From the NCBI GenBank assembly GCA_002724505.1, contig PBOV01000127.1, positions 1 to 6,508 of the forward strand: a stretch of 6,508 nt of DNA, in the 5' to 3' direction. Under the pieces are notes generated by a model. That model did not search any database, was not told the origin of the DNA, and saw nothing but the letters and a program-made list of their open reading frames with translations. This DNA comes from Rhodospirillaceae bacterium (lineage in GTDB: Bacteria > Pseudomonadota > Alphaproteobacteria > MPNO01 > UBA2964). Numbering within the stretch: position 1 is the first letter of the stretch; the number at the start of each line of letters is the position of its first letter. Shown in pieces: positions 1-6,269 of this stretch. The position numbers and the translations under genes were made by a program.

Positions 1-795
1 AACACCACAGTTACTGTGGAACGTCCCCTGACTTTATACCTAAATGATCAAGAAATCGTGACTATGATGACAATTGGTGACTATCCTGATTGTCTTGCCG
101 TCGGGTTTCTGTTGAACCAGAATATGCTTCAACAGAATGACTTGGTTACCGAAATTGATTATGACGCCGAAATTCAAACTGTTGTTGTCAGAACACAACG
201 CGAAACCGATTACGAGCAGAAACTAAAGAAAAAAACGCGAACATCCGGTTGCGCAGTTGGAACCGCTTTCGGCGATGTTATGGAGAAATTTGAAGATATA
301 GACCTTGATCCGAGCGCTGAACTGCGGACGTCGTGGCTTTATACCCTATCTAAGAAAATCAATAATACACCAAGCCTATATCTTGAAGCGGGTGCCATCC
401 ATGGTTGTGTTCTTTGTGAACGTGAAAGGCCTCTGATCTATATGGAAGATGTCGGACGACACAACGCGGTTGATAAAATCGCCGGATACATGTTTCTTAA
501 TAAGATCAAATCTGCTGGTAAAATGTTTTACACGACCGGCAGGCTCACCAGCGAGATGGTTATTAAAACTGTGCAAATGAAAATCCCTATCCTCATTTCA
601 CGATCTGGATTTACGGCCTGGGGAGTGGAGTTGGCGCGCCAGGCCAACTTGACCCTGATTGGGCGCGCGCGGGGCAGAAGATTTTTAGCGCTTGCTGGAG
701 AAAGCCGCGTACATTTCGATGCAGAGTCCGAGGATATTGGGCAAGAACAAAAAGCTATTAAACCCAAGGCAACATCACGCAAAAATATTGATTAG
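1..795 (+). CDS. fdhD: FdhD/FdsC-type formate dehydrogenase sulfurtransferase (5' end cut by window)
   Basis: FdhD proteins carry sulfur from a cysteine desulfurase to the Mo-bis-MGD cofactor before it is inserted into formate dehydrogenase. The diagnostic motif EDVGRHNAVDKIAG is present (about bases 442-485), followed by the conserved TTGRLTSEMV stretch and the C-terminal ISRSGFTAWGVELA and LIGRARG segments. The first possible start in the window is a GTG at base 16, but it opens directly into the conserved VERPLTLYLN strand. The frame has no stop back to base 1, and family members have more residues ahead of this strand, so the true start probably lies outside the window. The cysteine loop is unusual: the CxxC of the E. 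coli protein reads CAVG here (bases 250-261), while a CVLC pair follows a conserved His further on (bases 406-417). The gene is followed 12 bp later by the GIY-YIG gene and then mobA, which suits a maturation operon. The family call is very secure. Confidence 0.95.
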   Translation, partial: NTTVTVERPLTLYLNDQEIVTMMTIGDYPDCLAVGFLLNQNMLQQNDLVTEIDYDAEIQTVVVRTQRETDYEQKLKKKTRTSGCAVGTAFGDVMEKFEDIDLDPSAELRTSWLYTLSKKINNTPSLYLEAGAIHGCVLCERERPLIYMEDVGRHNAVDKIAGYMFLNKIKSAGKMFYTTGRLTSEMVIKTVQMKIPILISRSGFTAWGVELARQANLTLIGRARGRRFLALAGESRVHFDAESEDIGQEQKAIKPKATSRKNID

Positions 796-807
796 AAAAA
801 GTTTGAT

Positions 808-1401
808 ATGGATTTAAACTTATTTTGGCGAGGCCCTCTTCGGTCCGGGAATTTTCCAACTGATCCAGAGTCGATTGAGAACCTTAATCAGGTAGGAATT
901 TATCTTCGGATCAAACTTTATAAAAATAGCCGGACGGTAGCCTATATTGGCCAATCCCGCACTTTAATTTCGCGTTTCGACCAGCACTTAACACGCCTTC
1001 TTTCGTTGCGGCAGCCGTTGAGGGATTCGAACGGTCTAGTAGTAGAACATTGTTATATTGAGAATCGTCTTTTTGTCCTGAATGGTATTGCTGAGATGGC
1101 GCCACTGGCGATCGAGGAGATATTGCGTACGGAATTTTATTTTGCGTTAGCCCAAGACGGCTTCGATATCAGTTATTTAACCTTGATAGAAGCAATGTTG
1201 AAGAAAAGAGCCGAAAATATAACTAGGCATCAGCTTGACAATATTCAGAACATCAACCCAGGAGAATTTGATCACGAAATTTCTATAGTTTCTGATTTCT
1301 CTAATGTTGATGTGCGGGGGGTTGAGCTTATCAAGGGAATAATCGGAAACACCCCTATAAAAATCCCTATGACACAGGAGGACTTAATGCATGCAGGTTG
1401 A
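808..1401 (+). CDS. GIY-YIG domain protein of unknown role, between fdhD and mobA
   Basis: This is a 197-residue soluble protein with no signal peptide or membrane segment. Its N-terminal half carries a GIY-YIG-like signature: GIY at residues 30-32, YIGQS at 46-50, Arg56 and His60 in SRFDQH, and an acidic helix EEILRTEFYF around 103-112 that could supply the catalytic Glu (E104 or E109). This order and spacing match the GIY-YIG nuclease fold, where the two Tyr, the Arg and the Glu form the active site. The C-terminal part (about 130-197) is not recognisable and could bind a substrate or partner. The gene starts 12 bp after fdhD with only a weak purine-rich RBS, and its last 11 bases overlap mobA, so it looks co-expressed with cofactor genes. 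Its function is unknown: it may act on nucleic acid, or the fold may have been recruited for another purpose. I know of no named formate dehydrogenase factor of this type. The domain call comes from motifs only. Confidence 0.8.
   Translation: MDLNLFWRGPLRSGNFPTDPESIENLNQVGIYLRIKLYKNSRTVAYIGQSRTLISRFDQHLTRLLSLRQPLRDSNGLVVEHCYIENRLFVLNGIAEMAPLAIEEILRTEFYFALAQDGFDISYLTLIEAMLKKRAENITRHQLDNIQNINPGEFDHEISIVSDFSNVDVRGVELIKGIIGNTPIKIPMTQEDLMHAG
1376..1381 (+). promoter_or_regulatory. Strong Shine-Dalgarno site for mobA
   Basis: AGGAGG lies 9 bases before the ATG at 1391, inside the last codons of the GIY-YIG gene. An ATG at 1387 belongs to the frame of the upstream gene, where it is an internal Met, so it does not start mobA. 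The site fixes the mobA start and implies that ribosomes finishing the upstream gene can reinitiate here. Confidence 0.75.
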
Positions 1402-2014
1402 AGGCAGGGTTTGTGGCCTCCTGTTGGCGGGCGGACAGTCGCGTCGAATGGGAGGCGGTGATAAATGCCTGCAAAAACTGGGTGGAAAGTCACTACTCGC
1501 GCGCGTCATTAAATGCGCTCGGCCGCAGGTAGATCATATAATTCTAAATGCGAACGGCGATGTCGGACGCTTTGATTCTTATGGCCTCAAAGTGGTTAAA
1601 GATGTCGTAGACGGTTTTGCAGGACCGCTGGCTGGCATTTTAACAGGGCTGGAGTGGGTACGTGAAAACCAACCAGAGTGTCATTGGGTTGCCAGCTTCG
1701 CCTGCGATGCGCCCTTTGTCCCAGGTGACTTAGTTTCCCGATTGTCAGAGGCTATCGTAGAAAAAAAGGGCACACTTGTTTGCGCATCATCTAATGGCCA
1801 AGATCAACCCGTTTTTGGTCTTTGGCCGGTGGCCTTGGCAGAAGATCTCCGCTGTGCTCTAGTCAAGGAAGGTATTCGAAAAGTAGACACCTGGACTGGT
1901 CGCTATCATCTTGTTCGTGCAAATTGGTCGACTGACCCCATTGACCCATTTTTAAATGTTAATCGACCATCTGACCTTATTGAAGCTGAAAAAGTTCTTC
2001 GTGCGGCAACTTGA
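1391..2014 (+). CDS. mobA: Molybdenum cofactor guanylyltransferase MobA
   Basis: MobA transfers GMP from GTP to Mo-molybdopterin in the cytoplasm, giving the guanine dinucleotide cofactor (bis-MGD) needed by formate dehydrogenase. The 207 residues match the family's usual length. The N-terminal nucleotide-binding loop LLAGGQSRRMGGGDK spans residues 11-25. It is followed by the strand DHIILNAN (48-55), GPLAGILTGL (78-87), the metal-binding FACDAPFVP with Asp106, the QPVFGLWP segment in the middle of the C-terminal half, and the terminal NVNRPSDL. All the expected catalytic landmarks are present, so the enzyme should be active. The start is set by the AGGAGG at 1376-1381. The gene overlaps the upstream GIY-YIG gene by 11 bases and lies 33 bp before the ModE-like regulator. 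Its placement beside fdhD and opposite fdsA argues that it serves this formate dehydrogenase. Confidence 0.96.
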   Translation: MQVEGRVCGLLLAGGQSRRMGGGDKCLQKLGGKSLLARVIKCARPQVDHIILNANGDVGRFDSYGLKVVKDVVDGFAGPLAGILTGLEWVRENQPECHWVASFACDAPFVPGDLVSRLSEAIVEKKGTLVCASSNGQDQPVFGLWPVALAEDLRCALVKEGIRKVDTWTGRYHLVRANWSTDPIDPFLNVNRPSDLIEAEKVLRAAT

Positions 2015-2047
2015 CGTACCCAGGGTCTTAGTAGTTTTATCCAGGAT

Positions 2048-2413
2048 ATGGAAAAGATCCGAGAAGGAACACCTACTCTAAGGATACTCCTTGGCGCTGC
2101 GGTCGCTCTTGGACCCGGAAAAGCTGCGTTATTGGAGGCTGTGAATCAGACAGGATCTATATCGGGCGCAGCCCGCGAGATGGGAATGTCTTACAGGCGA
2201 GCTTGGAAGTTAATTGAAGCAATGAATTTTGATTTTAAGTCACCTCTAGTTATGACCAATGCTGGCGGTTCCGGCGGTGGAGGTGCCCAAGTTACACCCG
2301 CAGGATTTGATGCGTTGAAGCGTTACCGCTCTATGGAAGAAAAAGCCGGTCAAGCGGTCCGGAAGGAAATCTATGAATTTTCTGAGCTTCTGCGGCCATC
2401 AGTTAAAAGCTAA
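2048..2413 (+). CDS. ModE-like winged helix-turn-helix regulator lacking the molybdate-binding domain
   Basis: This 121-residue protein matches the N-terminal DNA-binding domain of ModE, the regulator of molybdate uptake and molybdoenzyme genes. The pattern LGPGKAALLEAV (21-32), GSISGAAREMGMSYRRAWKLIEAMN (36-60, the helix-turn-helix) and the Gly-rich wing around 72-83 (GGSGGGGAQVT) is typical of this family. The protein stops about where the TOBE/Mop molybdate-binding domains of E. coli ModE would begin, so it probably does not sense molybdate in the same way. HTH-only ModE-like proteins are common in alphaproteobacteria. The ATG at 2048 is the only usable start, because the mobA stop lies in the same frame upstream with no other start codon between. 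An AGGA sits only one base before the ATG, so the ribosome site is poor and expression may depend on translation from mobA. Its targets are not shown; the fds genes and this operon are plausible. Confidence 0.88.
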   Translation: MEKIREGTPTLRILLGAAVALGPGKAALLEAVNQTGSISGAAREMGMSYRRAWKLIEAMNFDFKSPLVMTNAGGSGGGGAQVTPAGFDALKRYRSMEEKAGQAVRKEIYEFSELLRPSVKS

Positions 2414-2421
2414 TTCCAAAA

Positions 2422-5187
2422 CTATTCAGCGGCAGCCGCTTTTGCGCTTTCGATCTTCGCTGCACAAAATTTAAACTCAGGAATTTTCCCAAAAGGGTCG
2501 AGCTGTGGGTTGGTCAAAAAGTTGGCTGGAGCCTCAGCGTAACAAAATGGAATGAATATAACCCCCTGAGGGACAGCACGATCAACTCTTGCCTTAAGTT
2601 CTAAAATACCACGGCGGGTAGCCACCCGAACCATTTCTCCAGGTTTAACACCCATATTTCGCATGTCTCGTATATTTAGACAGGCGACGGCCTCCGGCTC
2701 GATGGCATCAAGAATACTGGCGCGTCTAGTAATTGCACCAGTATGCCAGTGTTCTAGCTGGCGTCCTGTCGTCAGGACCATTGGATATTCTTCATCCGGA
2801 ATTTCAGCAGGCGGAACTATATCAGCGGCAACCATTTTTCCCTTGCCCGAGATGGTTGGGAAACCATCGCCGAATACGATTTCGTTTCCTGGCATATCGG
2901 GTCCGTCACAGGGATAGGTAACGGCGCTTTCACGGTTTATCCTCTCCCATGTAATGTTTTTCATTGATGGCATGATTTCTGCCATCTCGGTAAAAACCTC
3001 TCTCGGGTGCGTATAATTCCAGTCTAACCCTAGGCCACGCGCCAGCTCTTGGATAATCCACCAGTCTTGTCGGGTTTCACCTTGAAGGGGTAATGCACGC
3101 CTTCCCATCTGTACTTGGCGATTTGTATTAGTGACCGTGCCGTCTTTTTCTGGCCAGGCCGAAGCCGGCAAGACAACGTCAGCGTGGAATGCCGTTTCTG
3201 TCAGAAAAATATCCTGTACGACCAGTAATTCTAGGGCCGATAGTGCCTCGCGTGCATGCTGCGCATCCGGGTCTGACATTGCTGGATTTTCACCCATAAC
3301 ATACATTCCCTTAATTCTGCCGGCATGAACCTCATCCATGATTTCGACAACGGTGAGGCCTCGTTCGGGGTCTAGCTCTGTATTCCAGAATTCTTCAAAT
3401 CTAGATCTAACATCTTCTTGAGTTACGAGCTGGTAGTCCGGGAAGAACATTGGCACTAAACCGGCATCGGACGCACCCTGCACATTATTTTGACCGCGCA
3501 AGGGGTGGAGCCCTGTCCCTGGACGGCCAACCTGCCCTGTCATAAGAGATAGGTCGATTAGACATCTCGCATTATCGGTACCATGTATATGCTGTGAAAT
3601 ACCCATTCCCCAGAAAATGATTGAAGCTTTTGACTTTGCGTAGGTTCGGGCAACGGTGCGTAATGTTTCAGCGCTAATACCGCAGACCTTTGACATCTTC
3701 TCGGGAGAGAAGGCTACGAGATGGTCCTTGAGTTGTTGAAAACCATCTGTATGAGCCTGGATATATTGCTTGTCATACAGGTTCTCCTCGACGATTACGT
3801 GCATAATGGCATTAAGCATTGAAACGTCGGCACCTGGCTTGAATTGCAGCATATGGGTTGCGTGACGTTTTAGCGCTTGGCCTCTGGGGTCCATGACGAT
3901 TAGGGTCTTACCATTCCTGACAGCTTGCTTGAAGAAAGTGGCGGCAACCGGATGATTTTCCGTAGGGTTTGCGCCAATCACTAAAATGACTTCAGCTTCC
4001 CGAACGGCTGTAAATGGGGCCGTAACGGCACCAGACCCGATACATTCCATTAAGGCAGCTACGGAAGATGCGTGGCAAAGCCTGGTGCAGTGATCTACGT
4101 TATTTGTTCCAAACCCGGTGCGGACTAGTTTCTGGAAAAGATAGGCTTCTTCGTTTGATCCCTTGGCCGAACCAAATCCCGCTAAGCTTCCCCCACCATT
4201 TTGTTCACGAATTTGACGCAATCCTCCAGCCGCGCGTTGAATAGCTTCCTCCCAAGTCGCTTCACGAAAGTGGGTAAATGGATTAGATGGATCGATATCT
4301 TCCAATGCATTTTTGGGTATATTATTCCTACGAATAAGAGGTGCCGTTAAGCGGTGAGGGTGATGCACGTAATCAAACCCAAAACGGCCTTTGACGCAAA
4401 GCCGATTTTCGTTTGCTGGCCCCTCGCGACCAGTCACATATAAAATTTTTTCGTCTTTTAAGTGATAGGTGAGTTGGCAGCCGACCCCACAATAGGGGCA
4501 AACCGAATCTACTTTTCGGTCAGCCTTTACGCGATCTGGTTTTTCGTTTGACGTTACAGATTTGGGCAAAAGTGCGCCAGTGGGACAGGCTTGGACACAT
4601 TCACCGCAGGCAACGCAGGTGCTGTCCCCCATTGGGTCGTCAAGATCGAAAACGATTTTTGCTTTTGATCCGCGCTTTGCCATACCGATTACATCATTGA
4701 CTTGAACATCACGGCACGCGCGCACGCATAACGTGCAGTTAATACAAGCATCCAAATTGACAGCCATGGCAGGATGGCTTGGGTCAGCGCTTGGCATTTC
4801 CTTTTTTGGGAAACGGCTTGAGCCTACACCAACGTCCTCTGCCCATCGCCAAAAGCGGGAGCCACCATCGTGATGTTTGGCTCGATCAGGTTGGTCCGCG
4901 ACTAGAAGCTCAAAGACCATTTCGCGAGCTTTTTTGGCACGTTGACTGGCGGTTGTAACCTTCATCCCCGCAGTTGGTTTCCGAATGCACGAAGCGGCTA
5001 AAACGCGCTCGCCTTCAATCTCCACCATACATGCGCGGCAGTTACCATCTGGCCGGTAACCTGGTTCCGGTGCGTAACACAAATGGGGAATTTCTGTTCC
5101 AACACGTTTTGCAACTTGCCAGATAGTCTCCCCGGGCTTGGTGATTACGGTTTTTCCATCTAGTGTGAATTTAATCCTGTCTTCCAT
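2422..5187 (-). CDS. fdsA: NAD-dependent formate dehydrogenase alpha subunit (FdsA type, Cys form)
   Basis: This is the catalytic subunit, which oxidises formate to CO2 at a Mo (or W) bis-MGD centre in the cytoplasm and passes electrons to FdsB. The 921 residues begin with a [2Fe-2S] domain (C37, C50, C53, C67). A two-cluster ferredoxin domain follows (C148, C151, C154, C158 and C191, C194, C197, C201). Next come the molybdopterin oxidoreductase [4Fe-4S] motif (C230, C233, C237, C264), the Mo-ligand Cys371 in TRLCHASS with His372 beside it, and Arg564 in LHPLRGQNNVQG. The spacing of 193 residues from Cys371 to Arg564 equals that of Sec140 to Arg333 in E. coli FdhF. The C-terminal dinucleotide-binding domain runs from about 799. 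There is no Tat signal. A TTG at 5205 would add six residues, but the ATG at 5187 has the better ribosome site. The stretch between C67 and C148 holds no cysteine. Its partner fdsB lies upstream, separated from it by an amidohydrolase gene. Confidence 0.96.
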   Translation of the reverse strand: MEDRIKFTLDGKTVITKPGETIWQVAKRVGTEIPHLCYAPEPGYRPDGNCRACMVEIEGERVLAASCIRKPTAGMKVTTASQRAKKAREMVFELLVADQPDRAKHHDGGSRFWRWAEDVGVGSSRFPKKEMPSADPSHPAMAVNLDACINCTLCVRACRDVQVNDVIGMAKRGSKAKIVFDLDDPMGDSTCVACGECVQACPTGALLPKSVTSNEKPDRVKADRKVDSVCPYCGVGCQLTYHLKDEKILYVTGREGPANENRLCVKGRFGFDYVHHPHRLTAPLIRRNNIPKNALEDIDPSNPFTHFREATWEEAIQRAAGGLRQIREQNGGGSLAGFGSAKGSNEEAYLFQKLVRTGFGTNNVDHCTRLCHASSVAALMECIGSGAVTAPFTAVREAEVILVIGANPTENHPVAATFFKQAVRNGKTLIVMDPRGQALKRHATHMLQFKPGADVSMLNAIMHVIVEENLYDKQYIQAHTDGFQQLKDHLVAFSPEKMSKVCGISAETLRTVARTYAKSKASIIFWGMGISQHIHGTDNARCLIDLSLMTGQVGRPGTGLHPLRGQNNVQGASDAGLVPMFFPDYQLVTQEDVRSRFEEFWNTELDPERGLTVVEIMDEVHAGRIKGMYVMGENPAMSDPDAQHAREALSALELLVVQDIFLTETAFHADVVLPASAWPEKDGTVTNTNRQVQMGRRALPLQGETRQDWWIIQELARGLGLDWNYTHPREVFTEMAEIMPSMKNITWERINRESAVTYPCDGPDMPGNEIVFGDGFPTISGKGKMVAADIVPPAEIPDEEYPMVLTTGRQLEHWHTGAITRRASILDAIEPEAVACLNIRDMRNMGVKPGEMVRVATRRGILELKARVDRAVPQGVIFIPFCYAEAPANFLTNPQLDPFGKIPEFKFCAAKIESAKAAAAE

Positions 5188-5191
5188 TACA

Positions 5192-5198
5192 CCCGCCT
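5192..5198 (-). promoter_or_regulatory. Probable ribosome binding site for fdsA
   Basis: Read on the minus strand, AGGCGGG ends four bases before the ATG at 5187. Nothing comparable precedes the alternative TTG at 5205, so this site favours the ATG start. The match to the Shine-Dalgarno consensus is partial and the spacing is short. Confidence 0.45.
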
Positions 5199-5216
5199 GA
5201 AACAAACTATAATTTC

Positions 5217-5245
5217 AAACTAGTTTCCGTTGATCGAAGGGTCAA
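5217..5245 (-). promoter_or_regulatory. Weak candidate sigma-70 type promoter for fdsA
   Basis: On the minus strand, TTGACC (bases 5245 to 5240) matches the -35 consensus at five of six positions. It is followed, after 17 bases, by TAGTTT (5222 to 5217), a poor -10 hexamer with three matches. Transcription from it would begin about 20-25 bases before the fdsA ATG. The -10 is weak enough that this may be chance. Confidence 0.2.
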
Positions 5246-5284
5246 TTGAAGTATTGTCCCTCAATAAAAATTATCCAAATCCTA

Positions 5285-5322
5285 GGTGTCCAAGCCTTTT
5301 ATGATTGGACCTCATCGACACC
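5285..5322 (-). repeat. Nested, mutually exclusive inverted repeats upstream of fdsA
   Basis: GGTGTC at 5285-5290 pairs perfectly with GACACC at 5317-5322. GTCCAA at 5288-5293 pairs perfectly with TTGGAC at 5305-5310, with an 11-base loop. The two stems share bases 5288-5290, so both cannot form at once. No T-run follows directly on the minus strand, so it is not an ordinary terminator. It could be a regulator-binding dyad or alternative leader folds. Two six-base arms are short and could arise by chance in AT-rich DNA. Confidence 0.35.
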
Positions 5323-5381
5323 GTGTTCCGCTCATCAAAATTCCATGTCTTATATAATAATTAAATTTCAAATTGATGCTG

Positions 5382-6248
5382 TTATTCAAATCCAAAAAGA
5401 TGTGCGGGATTGTCGACTAAAATCTGTTGCTGCGTTTTTTCGTCATGAGCCCAGGTCATAAACTGATCCAATAAAGTCCCATCATTTGGAATTGCGACCA
5501 TTGAATTAGGGTGAGGCCAGTTCGTACCCCAAACAAGGCGGTCTGGTCGAGTATATATCAGTCTTTGGACGAACGGTGACATATCTTCATAGGGTGGGCC
5601 CAATACGGATAATCGATACCAACTGCATATTTTAGCCCAGCAATGGTCAGTCTCTCTTAGTAAGGCCAATAAGGTTTGAAAGCTGGGGCTGTTAATGGGG
5701 TCAGCCCCTCCAACTCGACCTAAATGATCAAACAAAATTTTATTTGATAAATTCCGAACCCTTGGTGCTAATTCTAGAATTTCTTCAATATTGGTTAGGT
5801 GGATGAGGGTTGTCCATCCCAGCTCTTTCATCAGCGGCGCCACTCTTTCTAATTCATCCAAGCGTATTGCTCCGGGCGAGAAGCTGGAAAGTCTAATTCC
5901 ACAAAAATTTTTTGAAATAAGAAACTCTAGATTCTTTTCAAGCTCGTCGCGTGGCATTGCCGCAATGCCACGGATGGTCCCGTCAGAACGTTCTATAGCA
6001 TCAACTGTTACAGGATCGATGCTGCCGTAATCACGCGCTTGCACCAAGATAGAACGTTCTATGCAAAGCACATCGAGCATTCTTTTGTATTGTTCGTAGC
6101 TTGTCTCCGGGCCGTCGCCGTTGTCCGGGTTGATAGGAAACCGCGAGAAGGGTCCGTAGAGATGGGCATGAGTATCACAAGTAAGCGGTGGGGGACGTAT
6201 TTTGGGGCTGTTAGGATTCCAATCAGGCCCGTTCATTAAATCATTCAT
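5382..6248 (-). CDS. Amidohydrolase family protein (LigI / 2-pyrone-4,6-dicarboxylate hydrolase-like)
   Basis: This 288-residue cytoplasmic protein has the amidohydrolase TIM-barrel pattern of the COG3618/LigI group. The first strand ends CDTHAHLYGPFSRFP with His27 and His29. QARDYGSID follows (70-78), then GIRLSS (117-122), TLIHL with His150, FDHLGR with His175, WGTNWPHPN around 240-248, and the family's terminal NPAHLFGFE. The group hydrolyses lactones and related ring compounds; LigI opens 2-pyrone-4,6-dicarboxylate. Residue 243 is Asn, where LigI has its catalytic Asp248, so activity is in doubt or differs. The substrate cannot be told from sequence. The gene starts 22 bp after the fdsB stop and is probably co-transcribed with it, an unexpected position between two formate dehydrogenase subunit genes. 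The start has no clear Shine-Dalgarno; a second ATG four codons later (6236) is possible, since conservation begins only near residue 24. Confidence 0.88.
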   Translation of the reverse strand: MNDLMNGPDWNPNSPKIRPPPLTCDTHAHLYGPFSRFPINPDNGDGPETSYEQYKRMLDVLCIERSILVQARDYGSIDPVTVDAIERSDGTIRGIAAMPRDELEKNLEFLISKNFCGIRLSSFSPGAIRLDELERVAPLMKELGWTTLIHLTNIEEILELAPRVRNLSNKILFDHLGRVGGADPINSPSFQTLLALLRETDHCWAKICSWYRLSVLGPPYEDMSPFVQRLIYTRPDRLVWGTNWPHPNSMVAIPNDGTLLDQFMTWAHDEKTQQQILVDNPAHLFGFE

Positions 6249-6269
6249 TCTCAGAGACTAATTCCAATA

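Larger units (their letters stand above)
5188..5381 (-). other. Intergenic leader between the amidohydrolase and fdsA
   Basis: This 194-bp, AT-rich stretch is the longest non-coding segment in the window, and it breaks the otherwise tight fds gene group. No convincing ORF, tRNA or GC-rich terminator hairpin is visible. It is too short for a hidden fdsD-type gene of about 70 codons. It contains nested inverted repeats (5285-5322), a direct repeat CTCATC at 5311-5316 and 5331-5336 (20 bp apart), and the palindromes TCAATTGA (5242-5249) and TTATATAA (5350-5357). A separate promoter or a regulated leader for fdsA is therefore plausible but not demonstrated. Confidence 0.6.

Noticed and set aside
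376..782. Minus-strand ORFs of 66 and 84 codons inside fdhD
   Set aside because: They oppose the conserved VGRHNAVDK and C-terminal segments of FdhD and show no family resemblance.
2428..2443. AGCGG-CAG-CCGCT hairpin followed by four Ts, as a terminator for modE
   Set aside because: The stem is only five to six pairs, the T-run is short, and the sequence is explained as GCX alanine codons in the C-terminal Ala-rich tail of FdsA. A weak terminator role is possible but unsupported.
2663..3328. Plus-strand ORFs of 62-84 codons inside fdsA
   Set aside because: They lie opposite strongly conserved FdsA coding sequence, have low-complexity translations and no domain; they are antisense shadows.
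5188..5205. TTG start at 5205 giving six extra residues to FdsA
   Set aside because: No ribosome site precedes it. The ATG at 5187 has AGGCGGG just upstream, and family similarity begins right after that ATG.
5246..5461. 71-codon plus-strand ORF spanning the intergenic leader and the end of the amidohydrolase gene
   Set aside because: It overlaps the conserved C-terminus of the amidohydrolase (NPAHLFGFE) on the other strand, has no recognisable domain, and its first part is simple AT-rich sequence.
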